From assembly GCA_022428035.1 (NCBI GenBank), contig JAKMDG010000302.1, forward strand, positions 1-8,648: a DNA stretch of 8,648 nt, given 5' to 3'. The DNA is from Longimicrobiales bacterium. GTDB lineage: Bacteria > Gemmatimonadota > Gemmatimonadetes > Longimicrobiales > Gaopeijiaceae. Shown here in pieces: positions 1-6,357 of the stretch. Made by a program: the position numbers and the translations under genes. Positions within the stretch are counted from its first letter, which is position 1; every line of letters starts with the position of its first letter. The notes below the pieces were generated by a model. That model did no database searches and had not been told where the DNA came from. It saw only the letters and a program-made list of their open reading frames with translations.

Positions 1-42
1 GTGCTGGGCACACGACACGCAGGGATCAGCAAGCGCGACCAT
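1..42 (-). CDS. feoB: Probable ferrous iron transporter FeoB, N-terminal fragment
   Basis: Only the first 14 codons lie in the window; the gene continues past the left edge. The peptide reads MVALADPCVSCAQH. The ATG shares its A with the TGA stop of the upstream regulator (TGATG), so the two genes are almost certainly cotranscribed and translationally coupled. FeoB is a GTPase-fused inner-membrane permease that imports Fe2+. The assignment rests on context: the preceding gene is a DtxR-type regulator with FeoA-like domains, which in many bacteria directly precedes feoB. A short Cys-x-x-Cys leader before the G domain would fit some FeoB proteins. The visible residues alone do not prove the family; another metal transporter is possible. 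Confidence 0.5.
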   Translation of the reverse strand, partial: MVALADPCVSCAQH

Positions 43-1085
43 CAGGCGACCCCTTCGGTCGTGACGGCGTCGGACAGCTCGACCCGAATCCACTCGGCCT
101 GCTCGTCCCGCAGAGCGATGAGCGCGCCGCGAATGTGGTACGCTACCGGATCACCGGCAGCGCTTCCGAAGGCGGCATCGATCATTGTACCACGCACCAC
201 GCCGAGATCCAGAAGCCGACGACGCTGGGAGCCCTGGCACGCGGGCGAGATGCCGACGACCCGAGCCGAGTAGCCGATCTCCAGATCGAGCAGCGTCGTG
301 ACGGGCGCGTCCGCACTCTCCGACTCGGGCAGAAGGCGGACGGTCACATTACCTGCAACGACGTGATCGAGCTGCCACGTCCGGCCCCGAGCACGGATAC
401 CCACACCTGAGTTGTCGTTCGAGGTCACGGCGATACGAGAACCGAGATCGATTCCACCCTCGAGAAGGGCGTCGTAGATGACACGAGGTTCGTCTTCGAG
501 ATGCACGATCTCGACGGTCCGTCCCACTTCGGCACTGGAGAGGGAGTTTCGGTCGAGCATCGGGAGCTCTCCTCCGGCCGTTGGAATCGGATCACCGTGC
601 GGATCCCAGGCCGGGTGGCCGAGCCGGGCCGCGAGTGCATCGACTTCGGCCTCACTCATCGTGTGCTCTTTTCGTTCCGCCTCCTCGTGCCACTCCCCTG
701 CCGGTACACCGGTGCGGTCTGCCAGGTAGCGCTCCCAAAGCCGGTGCGTCCTGACCAGCCTCAGGGCCGAATCGCGACCCCCGTCGGTAAGCCGGGGGCC
801 TTCCGGTGTGTTCACGATCAGGCTCGACGCGGCCAGTGCGCCGAGCAGCTCCGCGGCCCTGCCGGTCGAAAGTTCCAGCTGACCAGCGAGGCTCTCCAGC
901 GAACATGACCGGCCAATACTCTCGCATGTGTAGACATGCTTGAGCGCATCCTCCAGAAGAACCCGCTCGCTCATTTGGGTCATCCGGTTGAGGCGTGCAA
1001 TCAGGCCCCATCCTGGCCACATGATGAGCGCGGACACGATAAGGAGCAGGCCGAATACGGCGAGTGCCAGTACTGGATTGACCAT
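42..1085 (-). CDS. Membrane-anchored DtxR/MntR-family metalloregulator with FeoA-like domains
   Basis: This 347-residue protein is a predicted metal-dependent transcriptional repressor. Residues 4-23 form a hydrophobic segment followed by a basic stretch, so the DNA-binding part would be tethered to the inner membrane facing the cytoplasm. The winged helix spans about 38-105 and the dimerisation/metal domain about 108-168. Candidate ligands are D46, H114, E118, H133, E137, E140 and H141. Glutamate replaces the DtxR cysteine ligand in HxxxExxEH, as in MntR, suggesting Mn2+ or Fe2+ sensing. DtxR/MntR proteins are usually 140-230 residues. The extra length is one FeoA/SH3-like region at about 183-254 and a second at about 267-338. 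The ATG at 1085 lacks a clear Shine-Dalgarno; starts at M35 or M38 would give a soluble protein, but the hydrophobic segment looks genuine. The gene overlaps the probable feoB by one base. A palindrome lies 20 bp upstream, suggesting autoregulation. Confidence 0.88.
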   Translation of the reverse strand: MVNPVLALAVFGLLLIVSALIMWPGWGLIARLNRMTQMSERVLLEDALKHVYTCESIGRSCSLESLAGQLELSTGRAAELLGALAASSLIVNTPEGPRLTDGGRDSALRLVRTHRLWERYLADRTGVPAGEWHEEAERKEHTMSEAEVDALAARLGHPAWDPHGDPIPTAGGELPMLDRNSLSSAEVGRTVEIVHLEDEPRVIYDALLEGGIDLGSRIAVTSNDNSGVGIRARGRTWQLDHVVAGNVTVRLLPESESADAPVTTLLDLEIGYSARVVGISPACQGSQRRRLLDLGVVRGTMIDAAFGSAAGDPVAYHIRGALIALRDEQAEWIRVELSDAVTTEGVA

Positions 1086-1105
1086 GGGTGGAATGGAGGA
1101 GTATT

Positions 1106-1121
1106 TTTAGGCGTGCCTAAA
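1106..1121. promoter_or_regulatory. Candidate DtxR/MntR-type operator (perfect inverted repeat)
   Basis: TTTAGGC-GT-GCCTAAA is a perfect palindrome with 7-bp arms and a 2-bp centre. Its AT-rich ends and AGGC/GCCT cores resemble known DtxR, IdeR and MntR boxes. It lies 20 bp upstream of the regulator's start codon and overlaps the proposed -10 element of that gene, a typical position for metal-dependent repression. It is also about 146 bp upstream of the divergent multicopper oxidase gene and could affect it. Binding is inferred. Confidence 0.75.
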
Positions 1122-1149
1122 TCTGACCCCTGAGTACTCGTTCGGTCAA
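1121..1149 (-). promoter_or_regulatory. Possible sigma-70-type promoter for the regulator-feoB operon
   Basis: Read on the minus strand, TTGACC (1149-1144) is separated by 17 bp from TCAGAT (1126-1121). The -35 matches consensus at five of six positions; the -10 matches at only three. Transcription would start inside or just after the 1106-1121 palindrome, giving a short 5' leader. The spacing and the overlap with the operator support the call; the weak -10 limits it. Confidence 0.35.
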
Positions 1150-1267
1150 CGGGCTCTCTACCTCTCGATCACTTTTGCCGCACCTCCATACGCCCGGTCG
1201 ATCGAAAAGCCGTTGCCACGACATGCACGGCGTTGCTCGTTACGGACAGCAGGGCGAATGTGACCCC

Positions 1268-3598
1268 ATGCATCGTCATGTTCCTCATCGTCATCTCGGG
1301 CAGCGCCTCCGAGTCTCCCTGATCGGTAGCACGGCACTCGTCGTCATATTGGTCGTGACGCAGGGAGTCGTGGCTCAGGTGCCCGGTGTCACCGACGTCT
1401 GCTCGGATCGCCCACCCGCCACCGGTGTGTCCCTTTTCTCCGCCGAGCCGCCGGTGCGCCAACGCGACGGATCGTCCTCGAGCCGCCCAGCGTCCGATCT
1501 GAACTGTATCGATCTCTTTTCGACGACTCGTGGGGGCGAGGCTGCCGGTGTGATCGAGATTCGACGCCCCTGGTCTCCGTACGGTGTTACGGTCACAGCC
1601 GACGGAACCCACCGGCACGAACTGATCGCGTGGCTGGCTCGGCTGCCGGATCCATCCACACTGGGGCCGTACACGACGTACGTCGCGTGGGCCACTCCGC
1701 TCGCCCTGGATCCGGTCGTACGCCTCGGCGAGGTGACCAATGGACAGAACGACCTGGGTACCGTCGCGTTCAATAAGTATCTCGTGTGGGTGACGGCTGA
1801 AGCGTCAGCGGACGTGATCGAACGGGAGGGCCCGCTGATTGTGCGCGGGCGTTCTCCTTCCAGTCGCATGGAAGCGCACGACCTGCTCGCCCTCGCGCCA
1901 TCCGCCGAAGAAGGGATGGCGATGCCGATGGGGGCCACCTCGGAAAAGCGCTGGGACATGCCCCCCATGTACGACGGTGTTCCCATGCTCCCCGGTGTGA
2001 TGTCGTCTCGCCCGGTCGTGTCGCCATTGCGCCCGACCGACGATCCGACCGGACTCCCCGAAGCTCGCCCCCGCGAGGTCGTGCGCCTTCCAGATGGAGG
2101 CACGCTGGATCTCGAGGCAGCGTTCGTCCGAAAGACCGTCGGTGACCGAGAGCTCGTCATGATGGGCTTCAATGGTCAGATCCCCGGACCACTGATCGAA
2201 GTCACCGAAGCTGCGACGGTCTTCGTGAACTTCCGAAACGACACCCCGATGCCGACCGCCGTGCACTGGCACGGCCTCAGGCTCGACAACCGCTACGACG
2301 GCGTGCCGGGCGTGACCCAGGACCCGGTCCAGCCCGGCGAGTCGTTCCGATACCAGATCTATTTCCCGGACCCGGGGATCTACTGGTACCACCCGCATCA
2401 CCGCGAAGATGTTCAGCAGGAGCTGGGCCTTGCAGGCAACATGCTCGTTGAGCCCGTCGCGGCCGGGTACTACAACGAGGTCGACCACGAAGAAGTCGTC
2501 ATGCTCGACGATCTGCTGCTGGGGCCAGACGACGTCATCCCCTTCGGTGACGAATCAGCGAATTACATGCTGATGGGCCGCTTCGGAAACGTATTCCTTA
2601 CGAACGGCGAGCCCGAGTACGGCCTCGAGGTCGAGGCGGGCGACGTCGTCCGCTTCCACTTCACCAACGTGTCGAACACCCGGACGTTCAATATCTCATT
2701 CCGCTCGACCGATGCTCCAGACGATGCACCACTCCCGATCAAGGTGATCGCGTCGGATGTGAGTCGCTTCGAGCGCGAATCTCTGACCGAGAGCGCAGTC
2801 ATCGCTCCGGCGGAACGATACACGGTCGAGGTCGAGTTCCCGTCGGGAGGTGCGTGGGCGCTACTCAACCGCGTTCAGGGGATCAACCACCGGCAGGGAC
2901 TCTTCCTCGCCGAAGAGTCCGTGCTGGGGCGTGTCGCCGTTTCCGGACCCACGCGTGGTGCCGCCGGCGTTGACATGATTGCTGCCGATCGCCTCGGCCA
3001 GGCCGACGAGAACGTGCACGGGCACAGCTTTACGACCCTCCGAACGCATGACGACGTCGTCTCCGATATCGACCGATATCGTCACCTGTTCGACACCCCA
3101 CCCGACCACGAGCTCGTCATGACGCTCGAGGTCGCCAACCTCCCGATGCCAATCGAGCAGTCCATGAACCTCGACTGGGTCTACTTCAATCCTGTGGAGT
3201 GGACGGGGACCATGCCAATTATGAACTGGGCGACGAGCGGTGAGGAGGTCTCCTGGATTCTGCGTGATCCGGGAACAGGAGCCGAGAACGACGCGATCGA
3301 CTGGGACTTCCGTGTCGGTGACGTCGTGAAGATCCGCGTCACCAATGATCGGGCGGCGTTCCATGCGATGCAGCACCCCCTCCACATTCATGGGCAACGC
3401 TTCCTCGTGCTCGAGCAGAACGGCGTGCCCAACGAGAACATGGTCTGGAAGGACACCGTGCTGTTGCCGGCGGGGTCGACGACCGACATCCTGCTCGAAC
3501 TCTCCAACCCCGGCCGGTGGATGGTGCACTGTCACATCGCAGAGCACCTCGAGTCCGGTATGAGGTTCGTCTTCGACGTCGAAGGAAACCGAGAATGA
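1268..3598 (+). CDS. Secreted laccase-type multicopper oxidase with extra N-terminal domain
   Basis: A 776-residue exported copper enzyme that should oxidise phenols, Fe2+ or Cu+ and reduce O2 to water. Residues 1-36 form a signal peptide with a His/Arg-rich start and likely cleavage near VVA-Q. Residues 95-197 form an added domain with weak resemblance to the extracytoplasmic RskA fold. Residues 217-245 are methionine-rich (7 Met in 29). Three cupredoxin domains follow at about 270-400, 408-550 and 600-776. Every copper ligand is visible: H333/H335 (HWHG), H375/H377 (HPH), H703/H706/H708 (HPLHIHG), and H754, C755, H756, H760 with axial M765 (HCHIAEHLESGM). The protein is longer than typical bacterial laccases (about 450-550) because of the N-terminal additions. 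The ATG at 1268 was chosen because it starts the signal peptide; upstream TTG/ATG starts at 1175 and 1223 are possible and the Shine-Dalgarno is weak. The stop overlaps the next start as ATGA. Substrate unknown. Confidence 0.93.
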   Translation: MHRHVPHRHLGQRLRVSLIGSTALVVILVVTQGVVAQVPGVTDVCSDRPPATGVSLFSAEPPVRQRDGSSSSRPASDLNCIDLFSTTRGGEAAGVIEIRRPWSPYGVTVTADGTHRHELIAWLARLPDPSTLGPYTTYVAWATPLALDPVVRLGEVTNGQNDLGTVAFNKYLVWVTAEASADVIEREGPLIVRGRSPSSRMEAHDLLALAPSAEEGMAMPMGATSEKRWDMPPMYDGVPMLPGVMSSRPVVSPLRPTDDPTGLPEARPREVVRLPDGGTLDLEAAFVRKTVGDRELVMMGFNGQIPGPLIEVTEAATVFVNFRNDTPMPTAVHWHGLRLDNRYDGVPGVTQDPVQPGESFRYQIYFPDPGIYWYHPHHREDVQQELGLAGNMLVEPVAAGYYNEVDHEEVVMLDDLLLGPDDVIPFGDESANYMLMGRFGNVFLTNGEPEYGLEVEAGDVVRFHFTNVSNTRTFNISFRSTDAPDDAPLPIKVIASDVSRFERESLTESAVIAPAERYTVEVEFPSGGAWALLNRVQGINHRQGLFLAEESVLGRVAVSGPTRGAAGVDMIAADRLGQADENVHGHSFTTLRTHDDVVSDIDRYRHLFDTPPDHELVMTLEVANLPMPIEQSMNLDWVYFNPVEWTGTMPIMNWATSGEEVSWILRDPGTGAENDAIDWDFRVGDVVKIRVTNDRAAFHAMQHPLHIHGQRFLVLEQNGVPNENMVWKDTVLLPAGSTTDILLELSNPGRWMVHCHIAEHLESGMRFVFDVEGNRE

Positions 3599-5004
3599 GA
3601 TTGCTGATTCGCTCCGTACCTGTGCTTCTCCTCGCCATATCGGGGAGCGTCGCTCCTCTGGCTGCCCAGAATTTCGACGAGTTCGTCGCGATCCCAAGCG
3701 GTACCGTAGCGCTGACCCACGCGAAGGTGATCGACGGGACCGGTGCTCCCGCGATGATGGATCAGACGATCCTGATCGAGGGAGACCGAATCACGGCGAT
3801 TGGTCCCTCGGGGTCGATCCGGGTCCCCGATAACGCCAACGTCGTCGACGTCTCCGGAAAGACCGTCATCCCCGGACTCGTCGGGCTACACAATCACTCG
3901 TATTACACCGGTGGGAACGGCCGCGCAGCCCAGCTGTCGTTCTCCGGATCACGGCTCTACCTGGCGTCCGGCGTCACCACAATCCGCACGACCGGCGCCC
4001 AGCAGCCATACGCCGAGCTGAACCTCCAGCGAGAGATCGAAGCCGGCCGGGTCATCGGCCCGACCATGTACGCCACGGGGCCATACCTTACCGGTGAGCA
4101 GGGCCCGTCGACGATGACCCGTCTGGAAGGACCAGAGCAGGCACGACGCGTCGTGCGGTACTGGGCGGAGGAAGGTATCTCCTGGTTCAAGGCGTACACC
4201 TGGATCTCCCGCGCGGAGCTCGGCGCCGCGATCGAAGAGGCGCACCGCAACGGCGTGCAGGTCACCGCGCACCTCTGCTCCGTCGGATATCGGGAAGCAG
4301 TGGCGCTGGGCATCGACAACCTCGAGCACGGGCTCTTCGCGAACTCTGAATACGATCCGAACAAGCAGCCGGACGAGTGCCCACCCGGATTCCGGAGTGA
4401 CTACGCCAACCTCGACGTGAACGGACCTGAGGTGCAGGCGACCTTCCGCGACATGATCGACAACGACGTCGCGATGACGTCGACGCTCGTCGTCTACGAG
4501 ATCTCGGTCTCGGGTCGGCCACCGATCGACGAGCGTGTGTACGACGTACTCGCACCGGAGATCGCCGAAGAAGTCCGCGCGATCGCGATCGCTCGGCGCG
4601 CCGGCCAAGGCGCGATTGACCCTGCGGTCTTCGACAAGGCTATGGAATACGAGCGGGCCTTCGTCGACGCGGGTGGCCTGCTGGCTGCCGGTGTGGACCC
4701 GACCGGATACGGTGCCGCGCCTCCGGGATATGGCGACCAGCGTAACTACGAACTCCTGCTCGAGGCCGGCTTCTCCGTGCCCGAGGTCGTTCAGATCATG
4801 AGCCTGAACGGAGCCAGGATACTCGGGATCGACGGGGACGTCGGTTCAATCGAGGCGGGCAAAGTGGCTGACCTCGTGCTGATTGACGCCGACCTCGAGG
4901 CGGCCGGAAACCTGCACGCGACCGAGGTTGTCTTTCGACATGGCATCGGCTGGGATTCACCCGGGCTGATCGAGTCGATCCGAGGTATCGTAGGGGTTCG
5001 CTGA
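3595..5004 (+). CDS. Secreted metal-dependent amidohydrolase (imidazolonepropionase-like)
   Basis: A 469-residue enzyme of the amidohydrolase superfamily, which hydrolyses C-N or related bonds with one or two divalent metals in a TIM barrel. Residues 1-24 form a Sec signal peptide ending near PLAA-Q, so it acts outside the cytoplasm. The small beta-sandwich half is built from about 35-90 and the C-terminus (GSIEAGKVADLVLIDAD). Metal-site residues are all present: H99 and H101 (HNH), K199 as the likely carbamylated lysine in FKAYTW, H226 (TAH), H245 (EHG) and D368. The ATG at 3595 overlaps the oxidase stop by four bases (ATGA) and follows GAAGGAAA, supporting this start over an in-frame ATG at 3517 inside the oxidase. 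The next gene begins 14 nt after the stop. The substrate cannot be read from sequence; secreted relatives are annotated as dipeptidases, lactonases or imidazolonepropionase-like enzymes. Length is normal and no active-site residue is missing. Confidence 0.92.
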   Translation: MRLLIRSVPVLLLAISGSVAPLAAQNFDEFVAIPSGTVALTHAKVIDGTGAPAMMDQTILIEGDRITAIGPSGSIRVPDNANVVDVSGKTVIPGLVGLHNHSYYTGGNGRAAQLSFSGSRLYLASGVTTIRTTGAQQPYAELNLQREIEAGRVIGPTMYATGPYLTGEQGPSTMTRLEGPEQARRVVRYWAEEGISWFKAYTWISRAELGAAIEEAHRNGVQVTAHLCSVGYREAVALGIDNLEHGLFANSEYDPNKQPDECPPGFRSDYANLDVNGPEVQATFRDMIDNDVAMTSTLVVYEISVSGRPPIDERVYDVLAPEIAEEVRAIAIARRAGQGAIDPAVFDKAMEYERAFVDAGGLLAAGVDPTGYGAAPPGYGDQRNYELLLEAGFSVPEVVQIMSLNGARILGIDGDVGSIEAGKVADLVLIDADLEAAGNLHATEVVFRHGIGWDSPGLIESIRGIVGVR

Positions 5005-5018
5005 GCGACCCAAAGTCT

Positions 5019-5654
5019 ATGGAGTATCTGCTTGCGGCGCTGGTCGCCCCCCTCCTCGGGCCCGTGCTCTATCGGGTCCTGCACGACCATCCCCGAGCCG
5101 TCGAGGCCGTGGACAATTTCGTGTACGTGGCTGTGCCGCTCCTCGTGGCCTGGCAGGTCCTGCCGCACGCATGGGAGGACCGGAGTGTTCTCGCGCTCGT
5201 AGCCGTCACTGGAGGGTTCATCCTCCCTGCCCTGATCGAGCGGGCCTCGCAGGCACTGGCTGAACAGACGGACAACCTTGCGATGGTCGTCGGGCTCTCG
5301 GGCCTGGTGCTACACGCCGCGCTCGAAGGGACCGCACTGGTGCCCGGCACAGCCCCGGTCGAAGCGGCGTTCGCCGCGGCCGTGATCCTGCATCGAATCC
5401 CGGTCAGCCTTGTCATCTGGTGGCTGATTCGTCCGCGCTTCGGCTGGACTGCAGCGGCCGCAGGCGTGGGCTCCATCGTCCTCGCGACCCTCGCAGGATA
5501 CGGCCTCGTTATCGAATTTCTAGCTGGCGTTCACGGGCCCGGGACCGAACTGTATCAAGCGTTCGTCAGCGGATCGCTCGTACATGTTGTCTTCCATCAG
5601 GGAAGACATGATCACGACCACTCGCACGACGGTCATCACCATCACCACGGATAG
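5019..5654 (+). CDS. Small ZIP-like metal permease with histidine-rich C-terminus
   Basis: A 211-residue integral membrane protein with about seven hydrophobic segments (roughly 1-21, 32-50, 56-73, 87-108, 114-137, 143-170 and 178-194). ZIP transporters move Zn2+, Fe2+ or Mn2+ into the cytoplasm. The ZIP signature is recognisable: H99-AALEG in segment 4 corresponds to HNxxEG, and H125-RIP in segment 5 corresponds to HExPxG, though Arg replaces the usual Glu after the second His. The C-terminal tail from about residue 197, HDHDHSHDGHHHHHG, is a likely metal-binding tail. Bacterial ZIP proteins often have 230-310 residues, so this is short and divergent. The ATG at 5019 lies 14 nt after the amidohydrolase stop with no strong Shine-Dalgarno, consistent with reinitiation. 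The DsrE-like gene starts 4 nt after its stop. Family assignment is good, but transport activity is less certain because of the altered segment-5 motif. Confidence 0.75.
   Translation: MEYLLAALVAPLLGPVLYRVLHDHPRAVEAVDNFVYVAVPLLVAWQVLPHAWEDRSVLALVAVTGGFILPALIERASQALAEQTDNLAMVVGLSGLVLHAALEGTALVPGTAPVEAAFAAAVILHRIPVSLVIWWLIRPRFGWTAAAAGVGSIVLATLAGYGLVIEFLAGVHGPGTELYQAFVSGSLVHVVFHQGRHDHDHSHDGHHHHHG
5588..5608 (+). other. Short hairpin inside the ZIP-like gene
   Basis: TGTCTTCC (5588-5595) and GGAAGACA (5601-5608) are perfect inverted arms around a 5-nt loop, ATCAG. The hairpin lies in the 3' part of the ZIP-like coding sequence, about 50 nt before the DsrE-like start. It is visible directly; any effect on mRNA stability or translation is speculative. 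Confidence 0.35.
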
Positions 5655-5658
5655 GGCT

Positions 5659-6195
5659 ATGCGCACCAGTTCGCTCTCCTTTGTCATGCTCACCGTGTTC
5701 GCGAGTGCGGCGGCCGGCCAGGCCACGACCGGCCCGATCGTGAACGCTGGTGGCCCGACTTACTCCGTCGCCAACCCGACCTTCGAGACCCCGATGGATC
5801 GGCTGTACAAGGCGGTCTTCGAGCTCAGGGCGCCCGCAGGAAGCCCCGACCGCACGAACCAGAGCCTCAACACGATGGCCCGCTATCTGAACATGCATGC
5901 TCGGGCCGGCGTCCCCCGTGAGCACGTTCGGGTCGCTGGCGTCGTACACGGTGGTGCCTCGCTGGAGCTGCTGAAGGACGAGTACTACCAGGCAGCACAT
6001 GGCGTCGACAACCCGAACAAGGATCTGATCGCAGAAATCATCGCCGGTGGTGGACAGGTCATTCTTTGTGGACAGACGGCCGGCTCGCGTGGCATTGACG
6101 CAGGGCAGCTATTGCCCGGTGTCCAGCTCGCGCTCAGTGCCATGACAGCCATGACGGTGCTTCAACAAGACGGGTACCAGGTCATTCTCTGGTAA
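5659..6195 (+). CDS. Exported DsrE/DsrF-family protein
   Basis: A 178-residue protein whose core (about 45-178) resembles the DsrE/DsrF/YchN sulfur-relay fold: a Rossmann-like start, a central AGVVHGGASLELL strand-helix, VILCGQTAGSRGI, and a C-terminal GYQVILW strand. C137 sits where the persulfide-carrying cysteine is found in this family, and it is the only cysteine. Residues 1-20 form a signal peptide, so the protein acts in the periplasm or outside, unlike classical cytoplasmic DsrE and TusD. The ATG at 5659 was chosen because it starts the signal peptide and follows GGATAGGG; the frame is open from 5584 but that extension overlaps the upstream gene and lacks export features. It begins 4 nt after the ZIP-like stop, so it is the fourth gene of the operon. 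Role unknown; thiol or sulfide chemistry is the natural guess, possibly protecting or delivering soft metals. Confidence 0.85.
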   Translation: MRTSSLSFVMLTVFASAAAGQATTGPIVNAGGPTYSVANPTFETPMDRLYKAVFELRAPAGSPDRTNQSLNTMARYLNMHARAGVPREHVRVAGVVHGGASLELLKDEYYQAAHGVDNPNKDLIAEIIAGGGQVILCGQTAGSRGIDAGQLLPGVQLALSAMTAMTVLQQDGYQVILW

Positions 6196-6357
6196 ACGCA
6201 CTGCGTCACCGACAGAGAAGAGCGCGCGAGCCCGGGAGTCCACGACGCCCGCTCGCCACCAGATCGGTTGCGCAACTCACCGGAACACCGGATTCTGACT
6301 CCACGGGACCCGTGCGGATTTAGCCGTCGGGCCTGCGACAGTCAGGAGGAATGCGTC
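6196..6357 (+). other. Intergenic gap with weak hairpin and possible promoter
   Basis: This 162-bp gap separates the oxidase operon from the aminotransferase gene. GCGAGC (6226-6231) can pair with GCTCGC (6251-6256), but the loop is 19 nt and there is no T-run, so it is a poor intrinsic terminator. TTGCGC (6268-6273) and GATTCT (6291-6296), 17 bp apart, form only a weak promoter match (three of six each). Whether transcription restarts here cannot be decided from sequence. Confidence 0.3.
6344..6350 (+). promoter_or_regulatory. Strong Shine-Dalgarno that fixes the aminotransferase start
   Basis: AGGAGGA ends 7 nt before the ATG at 6358, the best ribosome binding site in the window. It selects that start over an out-of-frame ATG at 6351 and an in-frame TTG at 6268. 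Confidence 0.85.

Larger units (their letters stand above)
1086..1267. other. Divergent intergenic region between the regulator and oxidase genes
   Basis: This 182-bp stretch separates the two divergent transcription units. It holds the 16-bp inverted repeat and a possible minus-strand promoter. I could not find a convincing -35/-10 pair for the plus-strand oxidase operon. A reading frame in phase with the oxidase extends upstream to a TTG at 1175 and an ATG at 1223, but it lacks signal-peptide character and is probably untranslated leader. Confidence 0.6.

Noticed and set aside
1175..1267. Upstream in-frame extension of the multicopper oxidase from TTG 1175 or ATG 1223
   Set aside because: The 31 extra residues are not hydrophobic, include polar and Cys residues, and would bury the signal peptide. 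No Shine-Dalgarno precedes either start.
1375..2172. Long minus-strand open frames opposite the oxidase, amidohydrolase and aminotransferase genes
   Set aside because: These are Ser/Arg-rich or His/Val/Asp-rich products typical of antisense frames in GC-rich genes, with no family resemblance or coherent domain.
3063..3080. Direct repeat of CCGATATCG
   Set aside because: It encodes ordinary oxidase residues (SDIDRYR) and has only two copies; likely chance.
3517..3594. Longer amidohydrolase starting inside the oxidase gene
   Set aside because: It would put an Arg-rich segment before a clear signal peptide; the ATG at 3595 in an ATGA overlap is the better start.
4576..4592. GCGATCGC-type palindromic run in the amidohydrolase gene
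   Set aside because: It is inside coding sequence translating to an Ala/Ile/Arg helix; no array or flanking structure supports a functional repeat.
6226..6256. Rho-independent terminator after the DsrE-like gene
   Set aside because: The stem is only 6 bp with a 19-nt loop and no T-run follows.
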